This document shows positions 11,428 to 22,408 of a DNA stretch of 64,000 nt, piece after piece (position 1 is the stretch's first letter; each line of letters starts with the position of its first letter). Both the position numbers and the translations under genes were made by a program. A model generated the notes under the pieces. The model was not told where the DNA came from and did no database searches. It saw only the letters and a list, made by a program, of their open reading frames with translations. Source of the DNA: Zygnema cylindricum (lineage: Eukaryota > Streptophyta > Zygnematophyceae > Zygnematales > Zygnemataceae); contig JBBHKE010001595.1 of assembly GCA_037447655.1 (NCBI GenBank), positions 124,001 through 188,000 of the forward strand. The letters are read 5' to 3'.

Positions 11428-11987
11428 GCTTTTGCGGAGAAAAGCTCTAAACCGAAAAAAAAAAAAAAGAGGTGAGACGAAAGGTTCAAACTTCAGTTAG
11501 GCGTTCACAAAAAGTTGATTACAGATCTTTCCTTTTAACACCTTTCTCCTTTTGACCTCCTTTTACCTTTTCTCCATTCAACATTTTCTGATATTGTTCT
11601 ACTTCTCCTTCTTCTTCGTCATCTAATCAATTTTAGGTCACAGTTTTCTGCCTTCCTTTGCATAGCATTTCAATAATCCGTTCTATATCTTCTCCGTCTT
11701 TCCTCTAACTTTGACGCTATTTCTGTAGTTGTTCCTTACTGAGCTTTCTATTTTCAATCAGCTGACTTTCCCGCGTCTCTTCATCACTTCTGGTCAAAGT
11801 TAACCCTAATTTTTAATTTTTTGTGTTAGCGCTGATACTGACGTACAAATATTTTTACCTTAGTCTGCATTCTTAGTCCTGCAGGACTATCGAAACCCTA
11901 AAGATACTTACAAATAAGTTCACACAACATATATTTAATCCTACAGGACTGTAAAAAAGTCTCCTCTTACTGCCTCCAACTTGTGCC
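11428..11987. promoter_or_regulatory. Shared divergent promoter region
   Basis: The 560 bp between the start codons of the UQCC5-like gene (minus) and the RGG gene (plus) must hold both 5' leaders and promoters. I see pyrimidine-rich blocks and a duplicated CCT(A/G)CAGGACT phrase (11,878 and 11,940) but no clear TATA box. The call rests on gene arrangement only. Confidence 0.4.
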
Positions 11988-14236
11988 ATGTCCGGCTATC
12001 GTGGCCACGGTGGTCATGGTGGCTATGGTGGCTATGGAGGTTATGGAGATTACAGGAGCCATAGGGGCTACAGAGGCTATCCGGTCGAAGGCTATGGCGG
12101 ATACCCGTACCAGGGGGAGAGGGTGCCGCAAGAGAGAGGTGGATACTATGGTGTCAGAGAACAAAACTTAGGTGTTTATGGCGGAGGAGGTAGCATTCGG
12201 GACGTAGGACCGTACAGTCGGGTGAGGACGGATAGAGAGGATCATCGAGGATTTCAAGGAAGATTGGCAGGAAGGGGAGGAGGACGAGACAGAGGTGGTT
12301 ATGTAGGTATGCAACAATATAGGATATTCTCTTAGGTGATTGAACTACATATTTTTTTCATTTCTGTTGTTTTTTGTTTCTAAAAGGCTTTGCACAGGGA
12401 TTTGATTGCTGTTCCTCTCTTCTTTTTGTCAAAAGTTAGCCGGTTTTGTCGTAATTAAACGCCCATTGAGAACATTTGGCAGCTGGTCTTTTTTAGTGTA
12501 GTTAAAATTGGTATTATAGTTTGATTATTTATTTTGTTGCTCATTACATCTGACATCTACAGTTGAATCATTTTCATGCATCAAAAATCAATAAATTTAA
12601 GATGTTGATCTTTTTAGTTCATACTTTGTTGCTATAGGTTTAAATTTGATTAAAACTGTTTCACTCTTGTAACTGGCTTGAGACCTTTGTCAAATTACTT
12701 GCAATTTGGTATAGATTAAAGCCGTACCTTTGAACTACATTATTGGAGTCCACATTACTCAATTGTTAAACAAAAGTTTCTAGCCTTTGTGTCCAGCCAA
12801 ATACAAGACAATAGACACAAAGACGATTCTCTAGTCTTGTTTTGTTTGCCTAAGACGGATAATGTACAAAATAAGACTGAATAATCGTGGAGAAAATAAG
12901 AGTTCATCTGGTTATTGCAATTATAGAATTGTTGGCAAATGCTACAGTAATAGTGGTCAATGGTATAGTGGCTAACCAATGATAGTGCATTCAGAAACTA
13001 GAAGCTTACATGCTTCGTATTTTTCATTGACTATTGAGCTTATTTTAACAAAAATAGTAGTTAACATTAATTAATATCTTGAATTTCCAAGAAGAAAACT
13101 GACTGTTTTTATGGTTATTTGCTGCTCCTTTTGCATGTGAAAATGACCAGTACATTGTGTATAAGATTTAAACAGCCTGACCCAAATAGAGCAAACTAAT
13201 ACATTCATGTCAGATTGAGTTCAAGTTTTATCATCCTTATGTTTCGTTTTTTCAAACCGGAAAAATGTCAGGTATATCTAATGACTCTGACGAAACAGTC
13301 CCTGAGGAAAGAACCTGTTTTTGTGTTGTTGACTAAATCGCATTCCTGAATCCGATCAGATTCACAACTTCAGACTTCCTTTAATCACTGTTTTATATTC
13401 CTCTATTAAGCTCTCTCGTTGGCTTCGAAATCAAATTATTTAACTCATTTTCTTAATCTTATGCTTCTGTTGGCTTTCTTAGATTCTTTTCTGATCAAAA
13501 ACTGCATCTGTTTGCTTACTTGGTATTGCTATAGACCTGGTTGTCATTTCTTGGAGCCCAATTTTGATCTGCTTTTCTGCTTTTTTTTAATCATTTTCAA
13601 ACAAGTCTAAAATCGCTTTTTTGTGTAATTACAATGCAAATCCATGTCACTTCATGTATAATGTCGTGTGTAATGTCAGGTTGTCCATTTTTTTTTGTTT
13701 AATGCTCATCAGAAGCTTTGGACTTTGTAGTAAGAAAACAATTTCAGAGACATGATTAATATGGCAGTCATAACTAATGATGGTGGATGTAGTTTAAAAA
13801 ATCAAAATGTATCAGTTTTATCTCTACTTTACTTTTGGCATCAAAAGCTAGAAATAACTCGTTGACTTTATAATAAACCGTTAACCTGAAAAGTGAAACA
13901 ACCTAAAAACCTGAAATTAGTTTGGATAATACCTATCAAACTGGAAACAATTCATCTTTGTCAAGTTCCGCTGCTAACCTGGAGTTCGATTGTTAATCTT
14001 GAAGTTTAACCTTAACTTAGAAATAGATTATTGTTAACCTTGAAATGAAACTCTTTATCTGGAAACTATTTTTTTTAACTTAGATGCTAAACTCTTAACC
14101 TGGAAAAATAATCATTGTTAACCGTGAAGTCAAATATCAAATTAAGATTTTGGTTTGTTTGCTTTCAGGAGGACGAGGGAAGAGAGATAATCGCCCGAAG
14201 GCTACAAAAGAGGAGCTAGATGACGACTTAGACAAG
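11988..14236 (+). CDS. RGG/GYGG-rich protein with ALYREF/CHTOP-like C-terminal motif
   Basis: Likely an RNA-binding mRNA-export adaptor. Exon 1 (11988-12306) encodes MSGYRGHGGHGGYGGYGGYG and then further Gly/Tyr/Arg repeats and GRGGGRDRGG, typical of arginine-methylated RNA-binding tails. Its donor (GTAG/GTATGC) is phase 1. Exon 2 (14169-14236) follows TTTGCTTTCAG in phase and reads GGRGKRDNRP then KATKEELDDDLDK. The spacing L-D-x-x-L-D-x matches the UAP56/DDX39-binding motif at the C-terminus of ALY/REF and CHTOP family proteins (known consensus LDxxLDxYM). No RRM is present, so it is closer to CHTOP than to full ALYREF. The intron is about 1.86 kb. The end is uncertain: the frame may read through GTT to TGA at 14,270, or splice to 14,729 (TTCCTTCAG/ATC) and stop at 14,746, or join the acidic exons at 16 kb. 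The Tyr-Met expected after LDK is not seen. Confidence 0.65.
13860..14130. repeat. Degenerate intronic tandem repeat
   Basis: The phrase GTTAACCTGGAAA and close variants recur about every 30-45 bp in the last 300 bp of the long intron of the RGG gene. It is a decayed minisatellite with no coding potential. Confidence 0.55.
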
Positions 14237-14746
14237 GTTCTTCTACTTACCTCTCCAATGATTATCCTTTGAAACACTAATTCCTTTCTTAAATAAACAA
14301 TGGAACATCCGACTTTTAGGAAAACCGGTTTTACAACTTCACAAATGTTTCACACAGCTCTATGCACTCTCCCTCTTCCTCCCTTGATGTTTGTTCTTCT
14401 CTTCATTGGAATACTTTCGAGAAACTTAACAAGGAAGTATTCCTGTTGACGGTGGTTTTCCCGGCAATTTTTTTTTCTGAGAAGATATCTTAGGCTTGGA
14501 TAAAATATTTTAGCTTCAGAGTTAATGGTGTTTATGCCTCCCAATTTTTCCAATTTCTGGATGTTGGCGGTTTCAGTTTTCACAACCGAATTATCATTAG
14601 TTACCATGTTATTAGTTCGAACCCTTAATCAACTTTTGGCGACTTTAAAACAAATGTTCAGATGACTGAACGAAGTACATCTATTATTTTTCCCCATACC
14701 TGCACATTACATATGTAGTTTCCTTCAGATCATCATTGAGACATAG

Positions 14747-16004
14747 TAATTCTCCCATGTTTTGTTCTCGATTCAATTTCTTGAGTGCAAATAACGTCTA
14801 CTGATTGGAATGGAAGTAGGAAAACTACAAAATTCCCCTTGGGGAACGTCATATGAGATTTTGCTTATGTTAGTAAAAGGTATACTCTTTTAACATGTGT
14901 AACATGTAAAGGTATGTGAGTACTGATGTATATATATCACAAATATATCACAATTTGTCTGTAAACTGTGTAAGAATTACTTAAATCCTGATCACTCTAG
15001 TACGTATTCTCCCGTTATACATAAAGCTTAGGAGACTCAATAACCTTGTCAACTCAATAAAAAGGATTTCACCACAGGAGACTATAATTGGAGTTGTAAT
15101 GGAAAAACGATTGCAATCATGCTATGATTTTTTTCTATAAAACAACCCTATCACAACCTTTAAATATGCTCACTCATGCTCAAAACTCTACCATCACAAT
15201 ATATGACGTTTACTATACAACACATCTTTACTTAAAATTTAACAATATGGGACTTCTAGCAATCCATGTTTTGTTTTGGTTTGGTTTGGTTTGGTTCGGT
15301 GTTGGGTTTTGGGTTTCGGGTTTCTGGTTTGGATGTGAGTTTTTCGTTTATGGTTTTTGGTTTTTTTTTCCGTTTTTCATTTTTCATTATTCGTGTTTCC
15401 TGTTCTGTTTTGTTTTGTTTTGTTTTATTTTATATTGTCCGAGTGAATAGAAATGTTCTGACCTTAACCATAAAATCCTCAACTATAAAAAAACCTGTGT
15501 TTTTTAGCGTTTTTAGGGTGTAAGTAATGCCGTTTTTTGCGGCCATATCATATATCACGATATTTTAAAACGATGTATCGCTGATGATAACCATATAAGC
15601 ACCAATATATCAATTATTGGTAGGCCCCAAAAACCTTTTTATCGGTTATCGGCTCAGGACCTCCGATATGTAACACAACCAAAAAAAAAAATTACAAACT
15701 CTAAAAACCCTTTTTTTTCAACCTAAACAACGGGAATTTTGGTGCGAATGATGCAACTGAAAGCCCTCTTTCTGAAAGTGTTAAAATTAGATGATAAAAA
15801 AATGGCAATTTTTTAACGTAAAATTATCTCTCTTTTTGATTGAGAATACAAAATTCCTCAAGTGAAATATATATATGTATATATGTATATATGTATATAT
15901 GTATATATGTATATATGTATATATGTATATATGTATATATGTATATATGTATATATATTAAAAAAAAAATGGGTTTATAAAAAGAAAATGGGTTTATATG
16001 TGAG
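14747..16004. repeat. Low-complexity stretch with microsatellites
   Basis: No gene seen. From 15,266 to 15,432 the strand is G/T-rich with GGTTT, GGGTTTCGGGTTT and TTTTG runs. A fragment at about 15,540-15,670 (TATCGGTTATCGGCTCAGG) resembles the inverted-repeat element at 18,330. From 15,867 to 15,957 lies an (ATATATGT)n array of about eleven units. Confidence 0.7.
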
Positions 16005-16664
16005 CAGTGGCGATTGGAGAAAGGAGACCAAAAAGGCGAAAAAGAAAAAGACGAAAATGGGAACGTTGAGGAGAGGCAACAAGGGGAGGAGGAGGGAGGG
16101 ATTGGAGAAAAGAGAAAGAGAGAGGAGGAAAATAATGGAGAAAGTGAAGGTAAGCTGATGTGAAAATAAAAGCTATCTTCTTTTTTGTTTTTACTTTTTG
16201 GAGTTTTTGTGTAAAAAATTGTCCTAAAATTTGATGCAACTTTTGGAAAAACCTCAAAGTTTTCTTTCAGGAAAAAGAAAACCCCAATTAAACCCAATTA
16301 AACCTAATAAAACCCAATTACCCCTAATTAACCCATTTTTTTTTTAATATATATACATATATACATATTTTTTGAGTTTTCTTGTTTGGGAAATTGCAAA
16401 TGTGTTTTTGTAGTTAAATTTTTGGGTATAATGTGGGTTTTTTTTAACTATTTTTATGTTTTTTTTTTTTTTTTTTTTTGCTTTTTTTTAATTTGATTTC
16501 TTTTTTTTCCAGGGGAAAAATATTCATTAAACACGGAAGGTAAAGAATTCAAAGAGGGGGAGAGGGAGGAAGAAGGAGAGAAAAGGCAAAGTGAGGGAGA
16601 AGAGAAAAAAGACGAAGAAGAGGAGTTACTCGAAATGCCGGAGGAGTTGGTGGAAGATAGGTAG
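16005..16664 (+). CDS. Last two exons of an acidic, Glu/Lys-rich protein
   Basis: Unidentified. The first exon starts at or just after 16005 (acceptors GTGAG or GAGCAG; an in-frame stop lies just upstream) and ends at a consensus donor, GAAG/GTAAGC, at 16149 in phase 1. The next starts at 16513 after a long T tract and TCCAG, and stays open for 49 codons to TAG 16662-16664 in the matching phase; the other frames close at once. Composition is the same in both exons: EEEGGIGEKRKREEENN, then EGEREEEGEKRQSEGEEKKD and a less repetitive end ELLEMPEELVEDR. It could be the 3' end of the RGG gene (same strand, compatible phase 0 if the exon starts at 16008) or a separate gene. Purine-rich DNA lacks stops by chance, so confidence is moderate. 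Confidence 0.45.
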
Positions 16665-17528
16665 AGGGAGGGAGGGAGGGAGGGAGGGTTTCAGGGTTTT
16701 AAGGTTTTTTTAGAGTTACTGAAAAAAATAAGTTTTCAAATTTTGGAAAAGAAACAAGGACGAGAAATAGGGAAATAATATCTCATTTTGTTGTCAAGTT
16801 TGTTTGTATCTGTATTTGTTTTTTTTGTTTTTTTTAAGAGCACGTTGGTGGGCCAAACTAAGGCCTGAATTTTTTATTTTTTTCTCGGGGAGAGGGTGGG
16901 GGGGGGGAGGAGAAGGAAGAGGAAGGGGAGGATATTTTGAGTTTAATGAGAGGTTGTTTAGAGGTTTATGGTTCTCAATGTTGAATCATTGTTTATTTTT
17001 AATTCATGTTTTTTCTTCCTTTATTTCTTATGTGTTTTTCTTTTTCTCAATTCATTTTTTTTTCTAATTCGGGATTTTTTGTTTTTTTTTTTTAGTTTTT
17101 TTTTCTTTTCTTCCTTCAAGTTAGGTTTTTCTTTTTTTAAATTATATTTTTCGTATGATTGTTTTCCCGCATTTATTTTGCGGAGGAAAATGTTTTACCT
17201 GCAACACCAGAAAAAAAAAAAAACTGAAAAACCAAATTTTTCTTTCAATTTTTCGTTTCGCCAAAATTAAATTCACAATCAATAATGTCCTCATCGTCAT
17301 GAAACTTCATTTGATTTTCCCAGAGAAAAAAGAAAAGCAAAAAAAATACAAAAAGTATTATTGGTCTTGAAAAATTTGGAGTTGTCATTTATACACTTGC
17401 TGAATTTCACAGGGAATGAGTCACAAGTCTTTACGTGCTTCGTTACTAGGGCCGTTCTTGGGTCGTTTTTTCGTTTATTTTCTCTATTTCTTGTTTTATT
17501 TTACTTTTTTTTCCTTCTTTTTTTCTTC
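16665..17528. other. T-rich stretch, no gene supported
   Basis: Begins with a (GGGA)n run at 16,666-16,690, then T-rich sequence with G-rich patches (16,888-16,930). Hydrophobic ORFs on the plus strand here are poly-T translations. It may include the 3' UTR of the acidic gene. Confidence 0.5.
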
Positions 17529-17689
17529 TCCTCTCCCTCTCCCTCTCCCTCTCCCTCTCCCTCTCCCTCTCCCTCTCCCTCTCCCTCTCCATCTCCCTCT
17601 CCCTCTCCCTCTCCCTCTCCCTCTCCCTCTCCCTCTCCCTCTCCCTCTCCCTCTCCCTCTCCCTCTCCCTCTCCCTCTCCCTCTCCCTG
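17529..17689. repeat. (CTCCCT)n microsatellite, about 27 units
   Basis: An almost pure hexamer array with one interruption (CTCCATCTC at 17,587). All ORFs of 65-138 codons overlapping it (Pro-Ser, Pro-Leu, Arg-Glu, Gly-Glu repeats) are artefacts of the array. Confidence 0.97.
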
Positions 17690-17719
17690 GCTCGCGGACA
17701 CATTCCTCGTCAGGTTATA

Positions 17720-18250
17720 TGGCTTCTCTTATTGGTGGGTCAAAAGCTGTTTGTAAGCCTCTCGGGGGCATTCGTCCTATAATTATTGGAAATATCTTGC
17801 AGAATTTAGTGAAGCATGTAATCAACGACTAACTCTAAAAGGCCTTTCACAACCTTTTTTCACCACACCAGTTGGCGTTGCTATTAAGGGCAGTTTGTTT
17901 ATGGTCTTTCAGCTCTTTTGGGTACTAAAGCTCAAGCTTCCCCAATAGGAGCCCTTTTCTTTTATATCCAAAGTAGTAGGTGAAGCGGTGTTAGAGGACC
18001 TAGCGTGTTGTGAAGACTTTCCTAAGCTTTTGGATTCCCACGTCTTATTTACCATCTTCACTCGTTGTATCTCGCCTGAACGCTTCCACCATTGAACGGT
18101 GTTTTTCTTGTCGTCACTTTTAGATGAAATTGCTGCAATGGTTATATCATATACTTCGCCCCCGCTCCCAATCTAATGGCTTCCAAAGTCCTCCAATTGA
18201 CTTGGTTTGCCTCCTCGAGATTAGGAGAATCTTGGTGATGTGCTCCTCAC
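17720..18250 (+). pseudogene. Non-LTR-type reverse transcriptase relic
   Basis: Around 17,752-17,832 one frame reads PLGGIRPIIIGNILQNLVKH, which matches the start of the fingers domain of LINE-class reverse transcriptases (GG-x-RPI-x-x-G). After a stop and a frame change, TPVGVAIKGSLFMVFQ (about 17,867-17,915) matches the following Q-x-G-V-x-x-K/G-G block. Further downstream the sequence is GC-richer than its surroundings but decayed. No endonuclease, YADD box or poly-A tail is visible. A domesticated or DIRS-like origin cannot be excluded. Confidence 0.5.
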
Positions 18251-18329
18251 GGTTCGCTGCTCTTTAGCGTTCCCCCTTTCTTTTCTTTTTATTTCTTCCC
18301 TTTTTTCTTGAAGGTTTTTTCTAATATTG

Positions 18330-18700
18330 TATATCGGCAAGAAATTTATCGCGATAACACCGATACCGATAGTTATCGGTTATTGAATGGTCAAGGGTTT
18401 CGATATATCGCTCCGAGACCAACAAACTCCTTATCGGCGATAAGTGGAAAAAATTTAGTACGCTATTTAATAATACTTTATAATATAGTGTATCATATTT
18501 TTCACTGTTTATAGCGTGGCATGCCACGTGTAGCAATATGTCCCTTACTCTGTGTAACGGAATAAAGGCGGTTCAGTACGACGGAATAAACTGTACAATT
18601 ATACAGTACAAACCGTACAATTATCGCCGATAGTTATCGGTACCGGTGTTATCGCGATAAAACACATATATTATCGGTTTCTTATTGGCGATAACACCAG
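18330..18700. mobile_element. Inverted-repeat element with TTATCGCGATAACACCG arms
   Basis: Arms at 18347-18380 and 18627-18660 are inverted and match at 31 of 34 positions by eye. Each arm is itself rich in small dyads (CGATAGTTATCGG). The outer parts are also roughly inverted. There is no ORF; MITE-like. A fragment of similar sequence lies at 15,540-15,670. Confidence 0.6.
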
Positions 18701-19130
18701 CTTTTTCAATCAAGTTTCTAGGCGATGAGAAACGAAAAACACGTTGTACACGCCACGTGTCTTCCGCCGTGGTGTATGCAGGTCAACCGAAATATCCTCG
18801 CACGCTCCTTACATCCGCTAACCTTCAAAGTTTGCGACGCCTTTTTGCCATTTCGTTTCAAAATTTTGATTTCCTTTAAAATTTGGTCACAAAAATTCCG
18901 TACGAATCATTAACTCGTACAAATATTATGTACATATTTTCAGTTTGAAGAATATTTTTAGATTTTAAGAATCTGAAAGCTAACCTACGCCAATCAAAAT
19001 AGAGAAACGATGTTTACCGCACGACATAATGGAACGACATAATAAAACGCCGTGCCAGTAAACACTACAAATAGACGTCTCCGCATGTTTACTGGGACCG
19101 CCTAATGGAGGAGAGGCCCAAGGGTGAAGT
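18701..19130. other. Unassigned sequence
   Basis: No gene, tRNA or repeat recognised. A CCACGTGT motif near 18,752 recalls the LTR G-boxes of the right half, but no other LTR module accompanies it. Confidence 0.4.
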
Positions 19131-19831
19131 TCCATCAAACGTTTTGTAATCGTACGGCCAACTCCACAGACCGGGTCGATTGAGTCGATGTTCCATCACG
19201 AAGAGTCTGTTAACCACGTGCTCTAAATTGACTGGCGCCACGCAAGCTACGATACGATATTGAATATCTTTCAGATTTTTAGCACCGACAAACTTAACTT
19301 CAAATCTTCACTTGCGTACCATGTACCTGCGTACAAATCATCAAACGACAAAACTTTTATATTTTTTGCAGACGCCGGTCTTTACGCCAGCTCATTTTTT
19401 AGGGTTTCTGTTTTCCAACATAACGAAAGTCCTTTGAGAGAAATAGTGTGACGAACAAAAGTTACCGAAAATAGCGTGACGAAGGAATGTTACGAAATTA
19501 CATTTTTATTTTCGGTTGTATTTTTGAAAGCACGTATCACGTGCAAATTTCGTCAATTTTCGTTGGTTTTACATCGTGACACGTAGCATAATCCTCCAGC
19601 GTATCACGATTTTTTTTTCTCTATCTGCCAACCATAGTTCAAAAGTAGGCTTTTCTATTGTAAGCCATTTGTAGGCGCCTTTATCGTAAGTTGTGTTATG
19701 GGCTTTTCATGTGATCTCCTTAAATCGCTAATTTGATCAGCGACCGTCCGATCGCCCAAATCTGACGGTTTAAATAAAAAATACCTCAAAACTCACAAAA
19801 AAATATTTTTTTGTCCGAATGTTTTTCAAAA

Positions 19832-20816
19832 GGGAATCTCTAATTGCAGAAACGATTTTTGCTACGCGCAGGTAGTTGTCACAAATTGTACATTTGAAGT
19901 ACAGTTTTGTACAAGCTACGTACCTTTAAGTTGAGGTTTGACGGTCAATCTGTCTAACAACTTTGACAGGCGAAATATTGTAACGACAGTTAAAAAAATG
20001 TCGCGCTTGCGAACGTCGACCGTCATGAAAAAAGAAAACAATTCACACGGCCGGCGCAGGTTTACTGTAACAAAATTGAGGCAGCCACATATAAATACAT
20101 TGAGGTAGCCACATATAAATAGGCTGCGCACAGGTAGTTACTCACTTCACGTGAGCTCCACTATGAAAGCACACACCGACAATGTGAATCAATGTGAAGT
20201 ACTTATTCAATGTAAGAATGCTGGTTCGTAAATAGTGAGGTGGAATCAATGTGAAGTACGCTTTCAATGTAAGAATGTTGATTCGTAAATAGTGTTGCTT
20301 CATTTGGTCGCGTGTGACGACGCGTCATTTTAGTTTCGTTGATATTTATACGCAGATACACTTTTATATTTTGTACGAAGTTTATTTCGTTTCGTGCGAG
20401 TTTATACATGTCGTACGTCGTCCTTTAATTTCTGTCCAAGTTCAGCGTAACGGTTCCCGACTAGATTCCATTTTTGCGGCTAAGTCAAATGTCCGTGTGT
20501 GCTTTCACAGTGGAGCTCACTTGAAGTGAGTAACTACCTGCGCGCAACTATTTTATTTATATGTGGCTGCCTCGGTTTTGTTACAGGAAACATGCGCCGG
20601 CCGTGTGAATTGTTTTTTTTTATGACGGGCGACGTTCGCAAACACGACAGTTTTTTAACCGTCGTTACAATATTTCGCCAGTCAAAGTTGTTCGACGGAT
20701 TGACCGTCAAATTTGAACTTAATGGTACCTAGATTGTACAAAAGTGTACTTCAAATGTACAATTTCTGACAACTATTTGCGCGCAGCAAAAATCGTCTCT
20801 GCGATTAGCAATTCCC
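19832..20816. mobile_element. 985-bp foldback (MULE-like) element with 9-bp duplication
   Basis: Both ends read GGGAAT...(inverted) and the arms extend about 320-350 bp inward (19832-about 20185 and about 20497-20816), including TGCTACGCGCAGGTAGTTGTC and its inverse. TTTTCAAAA flanks it on both sides (19823-19831, 20817-20825). The MITE copy at 4,756 holds TTTTCAAAA only once (5270-5278), so the insertion and its duplication are directly visible. Nine-base duplications and long arms fit non-autonomous Mutator-like elements. No transposase is present. Confidence 0.85.
20186..20294. repeat. 57-bp tandem duplication inside the foldback element
   Basis: Two copies of a unit beginning GAATCAATGTGAAGTAC lie at the centre of the foldback element; the second copy is slightly shortened. 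Not a CRISPR: only two units and no spacers. Confidence 0.8.
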
Positions 20817-21529
20817 TTTTCAAAATTTAGACATGACGTTTAAATGTCTATCGATCGATGTGCAACTCAACCCTGTTACTATTTTTTTCATTTTGCGACC
20901 TATACAATATGGGTCTTAAGGTCATATTGTAAGTTTTGCGTACAATAGGCATATTGTATGGGCGTACTTTCACCTTCTTTTGAACTATGCTGCCAACCCA
21001 CCTCGAGGAGGTGGGTTGACAGTTACACAGAAAAATGAAGTGAACGCCTCGCAGATGAACATCCGACGGTAAATATTACCTCCCATACCTCCCAGACCTT
21101 CAAGGAGTATTGGCAAGATTCTCTGCAATGTTGTTTTTCGTATAAAAACAAAAGAAGTTGTAACATTTGGTACGGATAATCGTGGATTTCTATAAACTTC
21201 CCCACTTTTTGCCCGATGAAACGTTATCCTAATACATTACAATAATAGTAATACTTTATTGTAGTAACAAAAGGCAATGTACGGCTGCCCGAAATTGAAG
21301 GTACTGTACTATACTGTAGATTTCCGCTATACTGTAGATTTTTGCAAGTCAAACTGGCAAAGCTATAAATCTGCCACCGCACTTTGTGGCTGCTGCAAGT
21401 TTGAATCGTGTACGGAGATTCCAACAACTGAAAAATACGAGAATGACACGCAGTCCACGTGTCGCACGGTCAGCGATAGGTACATAATGTTGTGCTGATG
21501 CTGAACGGGAAAAAGAATAGGTTTTAAAA

Positions 21530-21833
21530 CATAGTTCAAAAGTAGGTGGAAGTAGGCCCATACAATCTGCCTATTGTATGCAAAACATACAATTTGACCT
21601 TAAGACCCATATTGTATTCATCTATTCACACTAATTAAAACATTTGGACCAAGAAATAGACCAATTAAAACATTCAAACCAAAAAAATTTATTTACACCG
21701 TCAGATTCAGACGATCGGACAGTCTTTGATCAAAGTAGCGATCTAAAAAGATCACATGAAAAGCCCATAACACAACTTACGATAAAGGCGCCGACCAAAG
21801 GCCTACAATAAAAACGCCTACTTTTGAACTATG
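21530..21833. mobile_element. MITE-2 copy 3 (inverted orientation)
   Basis: 304 bp with CATAGTTCAAAAGTAGG at one end and CCTACTTTTGAACTATG at the other. Flanks TTTTAAAA and GTTTAAAA match at 7 of 8 positions. The interior matches copy 2 read backwards (for example AAGCCCATAACACAACTTACGATA). Confidence 0.8.
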
Positions 21834-22408
21834 GTTTAAAATCTGCTAACACACCCGTTTTTTGCTAGGGCCGTACCTATATCTGCTCTATCCGTACGAG
21901 GTCATCCTAATAAAGTGTATGTTCCATCCAAGTCCTGACAGTTTGACAACACTACACCGTGAATCGCTATTAGCGTAATGAAATAGATAGCGTAATGAAA
22001 CAATTAGCGTTATTTACGCTAATTTGGAATTTCAATTTTTTCCAAAAAAAAAATTATTCTAATTTATCATTAACTCTAATTTTTAAACTGCTTTGTAATA
22101 ATTGTCGGCGCATAATATCTTTACACTAAAATATAGGCAGGTACGAAATTTTTCAAATTGTACGCTGCGCGTTTTTGTGACATCCGCGTCATTTTTTTCA
22201 AAGCACATTTACATGTGCGCGCGTTAGCGTAAATATTTTTTCTGTATTTTTTTACTTGAAAGAGTACAAAATAATACGGATCTTGTCCAAAAAGCAAATA
22301 AGGCGCGACGACTCCAAAAGAAGCCACCGGCGGGTGTTCTTCGTAGCACCTAAAGAAGCACCGGACAAGCCCGGCGCCGGAGGTGCTCCAAAGCTTGGAG
22401 GCGAAGAT
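21834..22408. other. MITE-1 fragment and a GC-richer unassigned patch
   Basis: A MITE-1 end (ACACCGTGAATCGCTATTAG) begins near 21,952 and extends to about 22,080. From 22,295 to 22,405 the sequence is GC-richer and open on both strands (plus-strand reading RRVFFVAPKEAPDKPGAGG), possibly a relic exon, but no domain or splice context supports it. Confidence 0.4.

Larger units (their letters stand above)
19633..20989. mobile_element. MITE-2 copy 2, 8-bp duplication CTGCCAAC
   Basis: The same CATAGTTCAAAAG termini as copy 1. CTGCCAAC flanks both ends (19625-19632 and 20990-20997), a perfect 8-bp duplication. Removing the 994 bp of the nested foldback element and its duplication leaves about 363 bp. 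Confidence 0.85.
19131..21230. mobile_element. DNA-transposon-like element P, copy 2, with two nested insertions
   Basis: Starts AGGGTGAAGTTCCATC like copy 1; the right end at about 21,230 is decayed (GATGAAACGTTATCCT). The left 450 bp and right 230 bp align by eye with copy 1. It is interrupted by MITE-2 (19633-20989), which itself contains the foldback element (19832-20816). After the MITE, an imperfect palindrome with CAACCCACCTC arms sits where copy 1 has a perfect 42-bp palindrome. Confidence 0.6.

Noticed and set aside
15824-16297. 157-codon minus-strand ORF
   Set aside because: It is the antisense of an (ATATATGT)n array and of purine-rich exon sequence; hydrophobic low complexity and no domain.
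16666-16710. Interstitial telomere repeat
   Set aside because: GGGTTTCAGGGTTTTAAGG resembles plant telomere TTTAGGG only loosely and is not tandem.
17446-17832. ORFs of 65-138 codons over the CTCCCT array
   Set aside because: They are all translations of a hexamer microsatellite in several frames.
20186-20294. Short repeats considered as a CRISPR-like array
   Set aside because: Only two 57-bp units, no spacers, eukaryotic context; they are the centre of a foldback element.
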